DNA of 64,000 bases. Source: Palsa-1447 sp964414785. GTDB taxonomy: Bacteria; Verrucomicrobiota; Verrucomicrobiia; Opitutales; Opitutaceae. Shown here one piece after another: positions 44,112 through 51,741 of the stretch. Positions within the stretch are counted from its first letter, which is position 1, and the number at the start of each line of letters is the position of its first letter. The position numbers were made by a program, and so were the translations under genes. The notes below the pieces were generated by a model. The model made no database searches, was not told the origin of the DNA, and saw only the letters and a program-made list of their open reading frames with translations. The stretch lies in NCBI GenBank assembly GCA_964414785.1, contig CAYPXZ010000011.1, positions 1-64,000 of the forward strand, read 5' to 3'.

Positions 44112-44831
44112 ATGAAAACCCTTAACGATCTGAAGATACAACTCTATGCCGATGGCGCCGACAAGGCCGGCATCCTCGACCTCTATTCCAAGCCCTATAT
44201 CAAGGGGCTCACGACCAACCCGAGCCTGATGAAGAAGGCCGGGATCAAGGACTACGAGGCGTTCGCCAAGGACATCCTCCAGACGGTCACGGCGAAGCCG
44301 ATCTCGCTCGAGGTGTTCACCGACGACTTTACGGACATGAAGCGCCAGGCCCTAAAGATCTCGGCCCTAGCCAAGAACGTCTATACGAAAATCCCGATCA
44401 CTAACTCGCGAGGTGAGTCCTCCCTTCCGCTGATCCGAGAGCTCGCCAAGCAGGGCGTTAAGCTCAACGTCACCGCGATCCTCACGCTCAAGCAGGTCGC
44501 GGGAGTGGCCGAGGCCCTCAATCCGGCCGTTCCCTCCGTCGTGTCGGTCTTCGCCGGGCGAATCGCCGACACCGGCGTCGACCCCATGCCCCTGATGAGG
44601 GCCTGCGGGGCCCTTCTCTCGGGCCACGACAAGGCCGAGCTCCTCTGGGCGAGCACGCGCGAGGTCCTCAACATCTTCCACGCGGAGGAATGCGGCTGCG
44701 CCATTATCACCGTGCCCCACGACATCCTCGGCAAGGCGGCCAAGCTCCTCGGGATGGACCTCACGGAACTGTCCCTGGACACCGTCAAGATGTTCGCAAA
44801 GGACGCTGCCGAGTGCGGTTACAAGCTCTGA
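44112..44831 (+). CDS. tal: transaldolase
   Basis: 239 residues, the short single-domain TalC/MipB-like size, with YADGAD (Asp13) and TTNPSLMKKAG near the N-terminus and the Schiff-base Lys93 in VYTKIPITN. Later segments (LNVTAILTLKQV, SVFAGRIADTG) match transaldolases. It interconverts sedoheptulose 7-phosphate plus glyceraldehyde 3-phosphate with erythrose 4-phosphate plus fructose 6-phosphate. Its place at the end of the heptose operon suggests a dedicated supply of sedoheptulose 7-phosphate to GmhA; fructose-6-phosphate aldolase activity is an alternative for this subfamily. Confidence 0.87.
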   Translation: MKTLNDLKIQLYADGADKAGILDLYSKPYIKGLTTNPSLMKKAGIKDYEAFAKDILQTVTAKPISLEVFTDDFTDMKRQALKISALAKNVYTKIPITNSRGESSLPLIRELAKQGVKLNVTAILTLKQVAGVAEALNPAVPSVVSVFAGRIADTGVDPMPLMRACGALLSGHDKAELLWASTREVLNIFHAEECGCAIITVPHDILGKAAKLLGMDLTELSLDTVKMFAKDAAECGYKL

Positions 44832-44896
44832 CCTAACACTTCGTCATTTACCATCCGGGCGGGCTCCTGCGATGCTTAGGGTCCGCCTGTTTATTT

Positions 44897-46327
44897 ATGC
44901 GCAATCGGAAACGCCTGTTGACCCTCGTCGCCCTAGCCGTCGCCATCCTGGCGCCGGCCCGGGCCGCTAACCTGGACGGTTCGAGCCAGGCTTCAGGCAA
45001 CGCGGAGGCCGTGAGGCTCTACGCGGAAGCCAACGACTTCGTGACCGGCATGGCCGAGGGGAACTACTCCTACGCCTACCTCCAGTTCTACTGGAAGCGT
45101 GCCCAGTCAAACGTCGACCGCATCCGCCGTGTCTACCCGGACTCCCCCACGGCCCTCGCGATGGCCAAGGGCGACCTCAAGCTGGGCCCCTACACCCTGG
45201 ATTACTTCAAGAACCGGGTCCTGTACAACTTGGAGCTGAAGCGCCTGGGAGCCTTCGACGATGTCAATTGCTCCATCTTCCTCTACGGGCGCGACGAGGG
45301 CAGGTCCGACGCGAGGCGGGATGAGGCGCTTGCGAACATCCTGGAGGTGCTGGCCCGCCGGCAGCGGTGGGGCGAAGCACTCAGGTTTCCCGTCCTCGCC
45401 GCCCACAGGCCGATCCTGCTGCGCAGCATCTTCCGGATCGCTGCCATTTACGGAAATGACGACCTCGTGCGCCGCATGGTGGCCACCGCGACACCGGCCG
45501 AGCGCGAGGCCGCGGGGTTTGACCCGGTCCAAGCGGAGGCGCTGGCACTCCAGGGAAGGCCGAGGTCCGACCTCATCCATTTCGTGGACACCCATCCGAC
45601 GGAGGCTGTTCGCACGGCGGCCATCAGGGGCGTCGTCGAGCGCGAGATACTCATCCGCAGGTACGAGAAGCTCCATGTCTCGTTCAGGGACGCCATTCAG
45701 ACCGTCCACCTCGTCGTCCAGAAGGTGGGGCTAAGGGATGACGTCCCCGCACTGGCGAAGCAGCTGGCTGGGGGAAGGATGGACCCGGGCCCCGTCCTCG
45801 CCGCCTATTACGCCGCCCAGGGCAGCGCGCCCGATCCCGAGGCGCCCGCCGAAGCCCACCTCGCCTACATGCAATACCTGGCGGACGCCGGGAGGATGGA
45901 CGCCATGGGGTCTCATTCACGCGAGAGAGGCCTGCCGCGAAAGACGCGCAGCGCCTGCGAACTGAAGGCCATCGAGCTCCTCGCCGAGGCGGGCCTTATG
46001 CCTGAGGCTGAATCCGCGCGCAAGGCCTTCGCCCCGAGCGGGACGCCCGGCGCCGAGGACGCCTCGCTCGCCGAGTTTAGGGGGCAGATGGACTCCACGG
46101 AGGCCCCCCTGGTTGCCCGCGAGAAGACCTTCGCGAGCCTTCCCATCAGCGACCCGTGCGTCATGGCCGTCGCGATCATGGAATGGAGCCTGACGCCCAA
46201 CCGTTCGCAGCGCGGCGCCACGCCCTGGGACGCCGTGGTCACCCGGTTCGCCGGGGGCTTCGACAACCTCCCGTTGCCAAAGTCGGCAGCCGTCGGCGAC
46301 GCGGCAAGCACGTTGAAGCCCTACTAA
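44897..46327 (+). CDS. exported protein of unknown function, helical (TPR-like)
   Basis: 476 residues. N-terminal signal peptide RKRLLTLVALAVAILAPARA with likely cleavage after about residue 23. The mature part is almost wholly alpha-helical and Ala/Arg-rich, with helix-turn-helix spacing like TPR or SEL1-type repeats (EAVRLYAEANDFVTGMAEG, YAYLQFYWKRAQSNVDRIRR), but no repeat fits a canonical TPR well. No catalytic motif seen. It lies between the heptose operon and the triple-glycosyltransferase gene, same strand, with a 65-base upstream spacer. It could be a periplasmic scaffold or chain-length/assembly factor; this is only a guess from location. Confidence 0.55.
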   Translation: MRNRKRLLTLVALAVAILAPARAANLDGSSQASGNAEAVRLYAEANDFVTGMAEGNYSYAYLQFYWKRAQSNVDRIRRVYPDSPTALAMAKGDLKLGPYTLDYFKNRVLYNLELKRLGAFDDVNCSIFLYGRDEGRSDARRDEALANILEVLARRQRWGEALRFPVLAAHRPILLRSIFRIAAIYGNDDLVRRMVATATPAEREAAGFDPVQAEALALQGRPRSDLIHFVDTHPTEAVRTAAIRGVVEREILIRRYEKLHVSFRDAIQTVHLVVQKVGLRDDVPALAKQLAGGRMDPGPVLAAYYAAQGSAPDPEAPAEAHLAYMQYLADAGRMDAMGSHSRERGLPRKTRSACELKAIELLAEAGLMPEAESARKAFAPSGTPGAEDASLAEFRGQMDSTEAPLVAREKTFASLPISDPCVMAVAIMEWSLTPNRSQRGATPWDAVVTRFAGGFDNLPLPKSAAVGDAASTLKPY

Positions 46328-46352
46328 GGGACCGAGGCGTGCTCCCAACCCG

Positions 46353-49300
46353 GTGAACATCCTCTTCGTCAATTACGGCGACTTTACCAGCAACAGCCTT
46401 AACCACATAGGCGGATTCGCGAACGCGCTGTCCGCGAAGGGGCACGCCTGCATTGTGGCCGTGCCGTCGGGCAAAGACACCCTCTCCTCGGTCGCGGGAC
46501 CCGCCTTCACCGCCGCGCTCTACAACGAGCTCCTCGAGAACCCCGCCCTTTTCCCCGACGCCAGGGCGGCCGACGTCATCCATGCCTGGACTCCCAGGGA
46601 ATTTGTCAGGAAGTTCGTCATCTCCTACCAGCGAGCTGCCGGCCGCAGCGCGAGGCTCCTGGTCCACTTGGAGGACAACGAGGAGCATCTCATCTCCAGC
46701 TTTTCCGGCAAGGCCATCGGGGAGCTAAGGACCATGGGTTTCGGGGCCCTCGACGCGGTCGTCTCCGACCGGCTTCCCCACCCGGTCAGGCACCGGACGT
46801 TCCTGCGCCTCGCCGATGTGGTTACGGTCATCGTCGACAGGCTCAGGGAGTTTGTGCCTCCGGGCATCCCCTGCGAACTCCTGCAGCCCGGCGTGGATGC
46901 GGAGTATCTGGCAGGGGTCAAGGCGGACCCGGCGCTCCGAAAGGAGCTCGGCCTCTCGGGATCCGAGCGGCTGATCGTGTTCACGGGAAGCAACACCTTT
47001 GCCAACGAGCCCGACATGCTGGAGCTCTACCGCGCGGTCGCGCTCCTGAACACGAGGGGATCCCCAACCAGGCTCCTGCGCACGGGAATCAGCCGGCCCG
47101 AGTTTCAGGCAAGCCTCACTGCGGAGCTCAAGGCGCACGTGACCGACCTGGGCTTCATTGCCAAGGCCAGGCTTCCGAAGCTTCTCGCCGCGGCCGACGT
47201 CCTTGTTCAGCCGGGCCGCCCGGGGCCCTTCAACGACTACAGGCTCCCGTCAAAGCTGCCCGAATTCCTGGCATCGGGCCGGCCCGTCGTCCTGCCCCCG
47301 ACGAACATCGCCTTGTTGCTGCGCGACGGCGTCGACGCCCTATTCCTCAAGAGCGGGAGCCCGGAGGACATCGCCGACTGCTGCGAGCGACTATTCCGGG
47401 ACCCAACCCTTGCGCAGAGTCTGGGAAAGGCGGGCGCCGCCTTCGCGCGGAAACACTTTGATCTGGCCGCCAATTCGGACCGGCTGCTCAAGATCTACGA
47501 GAGTGCCCTGGCTAAGCCGGCCCGGGCGAGCTGGGACCACCTGCGCGCCACCGCGGGATCGGACCTGACCGCGGCCGCGCGCGACCTCACGGAGGCCCTT
47601 GGCACCGTCAAGGGCCACCCTGAGCTCGTGGCGCTCGCCGCGGACCTCGCCGACATTGTGGGCGCCGAGGACGCGCGGGCCGCGAACGCCGTCGCCGCCC
47701 AAGACAAGGTCCGCCTTCGCCTCGAGGAGTCCGTGCGCCACCTGGAGCTGCAGCGGGACCTGACGAACCAGCACGCGCAGAACCTAGCCGAGAAGATCGA
47801 GCTCCAGGAGCGGCACATAAAGCTGCAGAAGAAATTATCGGCAAAGCACATACAGAACCTGGAGGCCCGGATCAACGATATCGAGAGAATCTCTAGATCC
47901 CTCAGCGAGAGGGCCGCAAACGACGCAGCCAGGGCGGCCAAGGCGGCCGCCGAATCGGCTTTGGAGCATTCCAAGCTCGTGGCCCGGATCCTGGAAATGG
48001 ACGCCGAGCTCGTCGCCCGCGAGAAAAGGCTTAAGTCGATCATCCAATCGCGCTCGTACAAGCTGACCGCGCCCCTGCGCGACATCGAGCGCCTCTTCAA
48101 GGCGGGCGCGCCCGAGGAGAAGATTGCCCCGGCCTCGCCGGCGCCGACAAAGGCGGCGGAAACAGCGGCGAGCTCGCCTCCTGGGCCGGACGCGGCGCCA
48201 GCCTCATACCACTACACCTTCAACGTCGACCACCCGCTGACGTGGAGCACCGCGTCAAACAAGCTCCTTATCCTCGGCTGGTGCTACGAGAATTCCGCGG
48301 CCCCCATCCGCGGCATCCGGGCGCTCTTCGCCGGCGAGACCTTCGAGGGCGTGTATGGTTCGAAACGCCTCGACGTCCTGGCCTCCACCGGGATGAAGCA
48401 GGCCGAGTACAGCGGCATCAAGATCGACGTGAGGACGCACTTGGGGGACCACCCCCTGGTTGTCGAGGTCCTGCACGACGACGGATGGCACCCGCTGTTC
48501 CAAAAGATGGTCCATGTGGGAAAGCCCGGAGATCCGACCGAGCTGAGCGAATACGAGAAGTGGTGCCGGCAGCACGAAGCCCTGACCGATACCGACCTCC
48601 AGGCGATCCATTCCCATATCGAGGCCTTCGCCACGAAGCCCGTGATCTCGGTGATCATGCCGGTCTACAACACGCCGGAGGCGCTCCTGGCCAAGGCCAT
48701 TGAATCGGTCTTCGAGCAGATTTACCCGCACTGGGAGCTGTGCGTTGCGGACGACGCTTCGACGGAGCCCCACGTAAGGGGGGTGCTCGAGCGGTTTGCC
48801 GCGAGGGACCCGCGGGTCAAGGTCGCCTACCGCGCCTCCAACGGCCACATCTGCGAGGCCACGAACACGGCCCTCGGCCTGGCGACCGGCGACTTCGCCG
48901 CGCTCTTCGACCATGATGATACGCTGGCTCCGACCGCCCTCTACGAGGTCGCGGCCGAGATCGACGAGCACCCCGACGCCCGGTTCATCTATTCTGACGA
49001 GGACAAGGTCGACATGGAGGACCGCAGGTTCGACCCGTATTTCAAGCCGGACTGGAACCCGGACCTCAACCACGGCCAGAACTACACGTCGCACCTTTCC
49101 GTCTACCGCACGCAGCTCATCAGGGAAATCGGCGGGTTCAGGAAGGGGTTCGAGGGAAGCCAGGACTGGGATCTCATGCTGAGGGCCATAGAGAGGATCC
49201 CGGCCTCGGCGATACGCCACATTCCGAAGCTCCTCTACCACTGGCGCGCGGCCCCGGGGTCGACCGCGCTCCAGCTTGCCGAAAAGAGCTACCCGGTCGA

Positions 49301-50291
49301 GGCCGCCCGCATGGCGCTTGCGGACCATTTCAGGCGCACCGGCGAGACGGTCGAGCTCCTTCCGGTGGCCGGCGACCATTGGCGCGTTCGCTACCCGGTC
49401 CCCTCGCCTTCCCCCCTCGTCTCGCTCGTCATCCCCACGCGAAACGCGGTGAAGCTCCTGCGCCAGGCGGTCACGAGTGTCCTCGAAAGGACAGACTACC
49501 CCAATTTCGAGGTCCTCATCGTGGACAACGCATCGGACGACCCCGGGACAATCGCCTATTTTGAGGAGATCCTGCGCCGCAACGACCCCCGGATCCGCAT
49601 CCTCCCTTACCGCGAACCCTTCAATTACTCGGCGATCAACAACTTTGCCGTTCGCGAGGCCCACGGCGAGATCGTCGGGCTCCTGAACAACGATGTGGAG
49701 GCCATCAACCGGGACTGGCTCTCCGAGATGGTGAGCCACGCCTCGCGCCCCGGCATAGGCGCGGTGGGGGCGATGCTCTACTACCCGCTCAACACCGTGC
49801 AGCATGCCGGGGTGATCCTTGGCCTTGGAGGCGTCGCCGGGCACCCGTTCAAGGAATTCCCGAGGGGCGACCAGGGCCAGAAGAACCGCCTGCGCCTCGT
49901 GCAGAACTACAGCGCGGTCACCGCGGCCTGCCTGGTGATCCGCCGCGACCGTTTCCTCGAGGTCGGCGGACTCAACGAGAGGGATCTCGCCGTCGCGTTC
50001 AACGACGTCGACCTGTGCTGCAAGCTGATCCGGGCCGGCTACCGCAACCTCTGGACGCCCCATGCCGAGTTCTACCACCATGAGTCCGCGACCCGGGGGG
50101 TCGAGGACACCCCTGAAAAAAAGGCGCGATTCCAGTCCGAGATCGACTATATGATGAACACGTGGGGCTCGCTCCTCATGGCCGACCCGGCGTACAACCC
50201 CAACCTGACGCTGGTCGGGGAGGATTTTTCACCCGCCTACCTTTCCCGCGCGACGAAGACCTGGATAGCCCACTTACCCGAAGCCCAATGA
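46353..50291 (+). CDS. multi-domain glycosyltransferase: GT4 / coiled coil / beta domain / GT2 / GT2
   Basis: 1312 residues from GTG 46353. Residues 1-390 are a GT4-like (GT-B) domain: NILFVNYGDFTSNSLNH, then VFTGSNTFANEPDMLELYRA and RLPSKLPEFLASGRPVV. Residues about 463-565 are coiled coil, closed by SRSYKLTAPLRDIE (565-578), the S-SY+L-APLR link common in such fusions. A small beta domain covers about 618-723. GT2 domain 1 (764-990) has MPVYNTPEALLAKAIESVFE, DHDDTL and IYSDEDK; GT2 domain 2 (1018-1290) has LVIPTRNAVKLLRQAVTSV, LLNNDVEAI and VAFNDVDLCCKL. Three catalytic sites in one chain imply ordered assembly of an oligosaccharide on a lipid acceptor at the cytoplasmic face. Confidence 0.85.
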   Translation: MNILFVNYGDFTSNSLNHIGGFANALSAKGHACIVAVPSGKDTLSSVAGPAFTAALYNELLENPALFPDARAADVIHAWTPREFVRKFVISYQRAAGRSARLLVHLEDNEEHLISSFSGKAIGELRTMGFGALDAVVSDRLPHPVRHRTFLRLADVVTVIVDRLREFVPPGIPCELLQPGVDAEYLAGVKADPALRKELGLSGSERLIVFTGSNTFANEPDMLELYRAVALLNTRGSPTRLLRTGISRPEFQASLTAELKAHVTDLGFIAKARLPKLLAAADVLVQPGRPGPFNDYRLPSKLPEFLASGRPVVLPPTNIALLLRDGVDALFLKSGSPEDIADCCERLFRDPTLAQSLGKAGAAFARKHFDLAANSDRLLKIYESALAKPARASWDHLRATAGSDLTAAARDLTEALGTVKGHPELVALAADLADIVGAEDARAANAVAAQDKVRLRLEESVRHLELQRDLTNQHAQNLAEKIELQERHIKLQKKLSAKHIQNLEARINDIERISRSLSERAANDAARAAKAAAESALEHSKLVARILEMDAELVAREKRLKSIIQSRSYKLTAPLRDIERLFKAGAPEEKIAPASPAPTKAAETAASSPPGPDAAPASYHYTFNVDHPLTWSTASNKLLILGWCYENSAAPIRGIRALFAGETFEGVYGSKRLDVLASTGMKQAEYSGIKIDVRTHLGDHPLVVEVLHDDGWHPLFQKMVHVGKPGDPTELSEYEKWCRQHEALTDTDLQAIHSHIEAFATKPVISVIMPVYNTPEALLAKAIESVFEQIYPHWELCVADDASTEPHVRGVLERFAARDPRVKVAYRASNGHICEATNTALGLATGDFAALFDHDDTLAPTALYEVAAEIDEHPDARFIYSDEDKVDMEDRRFDPYFKPDWNPDLNHGQNYTSHLSVYRTQLIREIGGFRKGFEGSQDWDLMLRAIERIPASAIRHIPKLLYHWRAAPGSTALQLAEKSYPVEAARMALADHFRRTGETVELLPVAGDHWRVRYPVPSPSPLVSLVIPTRNAVKLLRQAVTSVLERTDYPNFEVLIVDNASDDPGTIAYFEEILRRNDPRIRILPYREPFNYSAINNFAVREAHGEIVGLLNNDVEAINRDWLSEMVSHASRPGIGAVGAMLYYPLNTVQHAGVILGLGGVAGHPFKEFPRGDQGQKNRLRLVQNYSAVTAACLVIRRDRFLEVGGLNERDLAVAFNDVDLCCKLIRAGYRNLWTPHAEFYHHESATRGVEDTPEKKARFQSEIDYMMNTWGSLLMADPAYNPNLTLVGEDFSPAYLSRATKTWIAHLPEAQ

Positions 50292-50992
50292 GCGAAGACC
50301 CGAGCCAGAGGATCGCAGCGCTCCAAGCCGAGCTGGACGCCGTGAAAAAGCGCGAGGCCGAGTTCCGCGCCCACATGGTCCAGGAGTTCCTCGATAGGGG
50401 CGAACGCAACACCTACCTCCACACCCTGCGCGAGGAGCGGGCCGAGCTCCTCGGGCGCCAGCAGGAGGCGTTTGCGGACCTCGAACTTCTCACGCGGAAA
50501 CTCGAGGCGGAGGGGGACCGGGTGGCGGCCCTCGAGGCGAAGATTGCAAGCATTTGGAAATCATGGCCTTGGCGCCTATTGGCTCCCCTGGGCGCATTTG
50601 GGTCCCCCGCACCGATGGGCGCCGCCCAGGCGACCGGCGGGTCCCAGGTCCAAGGCGGCATATTCACCTACTACCTGCATACGTCCCCCTTTAGGATCTA
50701 CAGGGACTCGTCGTTCACGCTCCGGGGCTGGGCGTGGCCCCAAGACGGCAGGGCCATAACCGCAGTGCGCGTCGCCATCGACGGTCGCACGTTCGCCGGC
50801 CGCCACGGGATCGAGGAGCCGGAGGTGGTGGCCAAGCACGGCATCCAGCCCAAGAACGCAAGGCCGGGGTTCGAGATCCGCTTCGAGACGCCCCCCGGGC
50901 GCCATCTCCTCAGCCTCGAGGCGCAGATGGAGGGTGCCGAGTGGCTCTGGATCATGAGGACCTCGATCTGGTGCGAGCCCCCCGCACGATGA
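50288..50992 (+). CDS. coiled-coil plus beta-domain protein lacking a glycosyltransferase domain
   Basis: 234 residues from ATG 50288, overlapping the preceding stop (ATGA). Residues 1-90 are charged coiled coil; SIWKSWPWRLLAPLG (about 88-102) is the same type of linker motif as in the preceding glycosyltransferase. Residues about 125-230 form a beta domain matching that protein's small domain in pattern (FTLRGWAWPQDGRAITAVRV here, LILGWCYENSAAPIRGIRAL there; both end with a two-Trp strand or basic equivalent). It has accessory parts of a fusion glycosyltransferase without the enzyme, so it may be a regulator, scaffold or hetero-oligomer partner of the 46353 product. Confidence 0.6.
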   Translation: MSEDPSQRIAALQAELDAVKKREAEFRAHMVQEFLDRGERNTYLHTLREERAELLGRQQEAFADLELLTRKLEAEGDRVAALEAKIASIWKSWPWRLLAPLGAFGSPAPMGAAQATGGSQVQGGIFTYYLHTSPFRIYRDSSFTLRGWAWPQDGRAITAVRVAIDGRTFAGRHGIEEPEVVAKHGIQPKNARPGFEIRFETPPGRHLLSLEAQMEGAEWLWIMRTSIWCEPPAR

Positions 50993-51708
50993 GCCGGGCC
51001 GACGCAAACGCTCGCTGGCTCGAGAGCACGTCGACCCTGGGCGAGCGCTCTGCCTACAAGAAGGTCTGGGAGCGCCAGGCGCAGGACGTCGACGTGGCTT
51101 CGCTTGCCGTCGCCGGACACACGGACGAGGCGACCCTCGAGCTCACGGCGCGGGGTTTCATCGACACCCTTAAGGGCACGGTGGGCGTCGGTCCGAATGA
51201 CGTGGTCCTTGAGATAGGCTGCGGCATCGCACGCGTCGGCAGGCCGCTCAGCCAGGAATGCCTGCATTGGTTCGGGTCCGACATATCGGGCGGCATGCTC
51301 AGGCACGCCGCGGCGAGGCTTCGCGACCGACCGAACACGACGCTGGTCGAGCTCGCCACGGTGGGGCTGCAGGAGTTCCCGAGGGACGCCTTCGATCTTG
51401 TCTACTGCACGATCGTGTTCATGCACCTCTTCGAGTGGGACCGCTACCGCTACGTGGAGGAGGCTTTCCGCGTCCTGCGCCCCGGCGGGCACTGCTATTT
51501 TGACAACTTCCCGCTCGATTCGGAGCACGGATGGAAGGTCTTCACCGAGGGCACGCGCTACCCCCTTGAACGGCGCCCCGCCCATATCAGCATGTCGTCA
51601 ACCCGCGAGGAGCTCGGCATCTATCTGAAAAAGGCCGGATTCACGGATGTGCGCGTCCACGACCTCCCCAATGAGCTCATCGCGGCCACGGGACGCAAGC
51701 CGGGTTAG
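50989..51708 (+). CDS. class I SAM-dependent methyltransferase
   Basis: 239 residues from ATG 50989, overlapping the preceding stop. Motif I VLEIGCGIARVG (73-84), GSDISGGML for strand 2 and FDLVYCTIVFMHL for strand 4, then VLRPGGHCYFDN; a Methyltransf_11/25 domain with a 55-residue N-terminal helical extension. The longer frame to 50734 is a shadow of the previous gene. Co-translated with the coiled-coil protein and the triple glycosyltransferase, it probably methylates the glycan they make. Confidence 0.82.
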   Translation: MSRADANARWLESTSTLGERSAYKKVWERQAQDVDVASLAVAGHTDEATLELTARGFIDTLKGTVGVGPNDVVLEIGCGIARVGRPLSQECLHWFGSDISGGMLRHAAARLRDRPNTTLVELATVGLQEFPRDAFDLVYCTIVFMHLFEWDRYRYVEEAFRVLRPGGHCYFDNFPLDSEHGWKVFTEGTRYPLERRPAHISMSSTREELGIYLKKAGFTDVRVHDLPNELIAATGRKPG

Positions 51709-51741
51709 GGTCCTTCTGCAGCACCAATCCCCCATGGAAGC

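Noticed and set aside
44856..44895. Possible terminator (GGCGG ... CCGCC followed by TGTTTATTTA) between transaldolase and the exported protein
   Set aside because: Loop is about 20 bases and the stem only 5 bp; the T-rich part overlaps the next start region. Too weak to annotate.
48255..50081. Long antisense open frame (about 608 codons) opposite the triple glycosyltransferase
   Set aside because: High G+C content gives long antisense frames by chance; composition is Arg/Val/Asp/His-rich with no domain, and the sense frame holds clear GT2 motifs. The same applies to the long antisense frames at 8391-9956, 12031-13944, 14197-15636 and 16498-18027.
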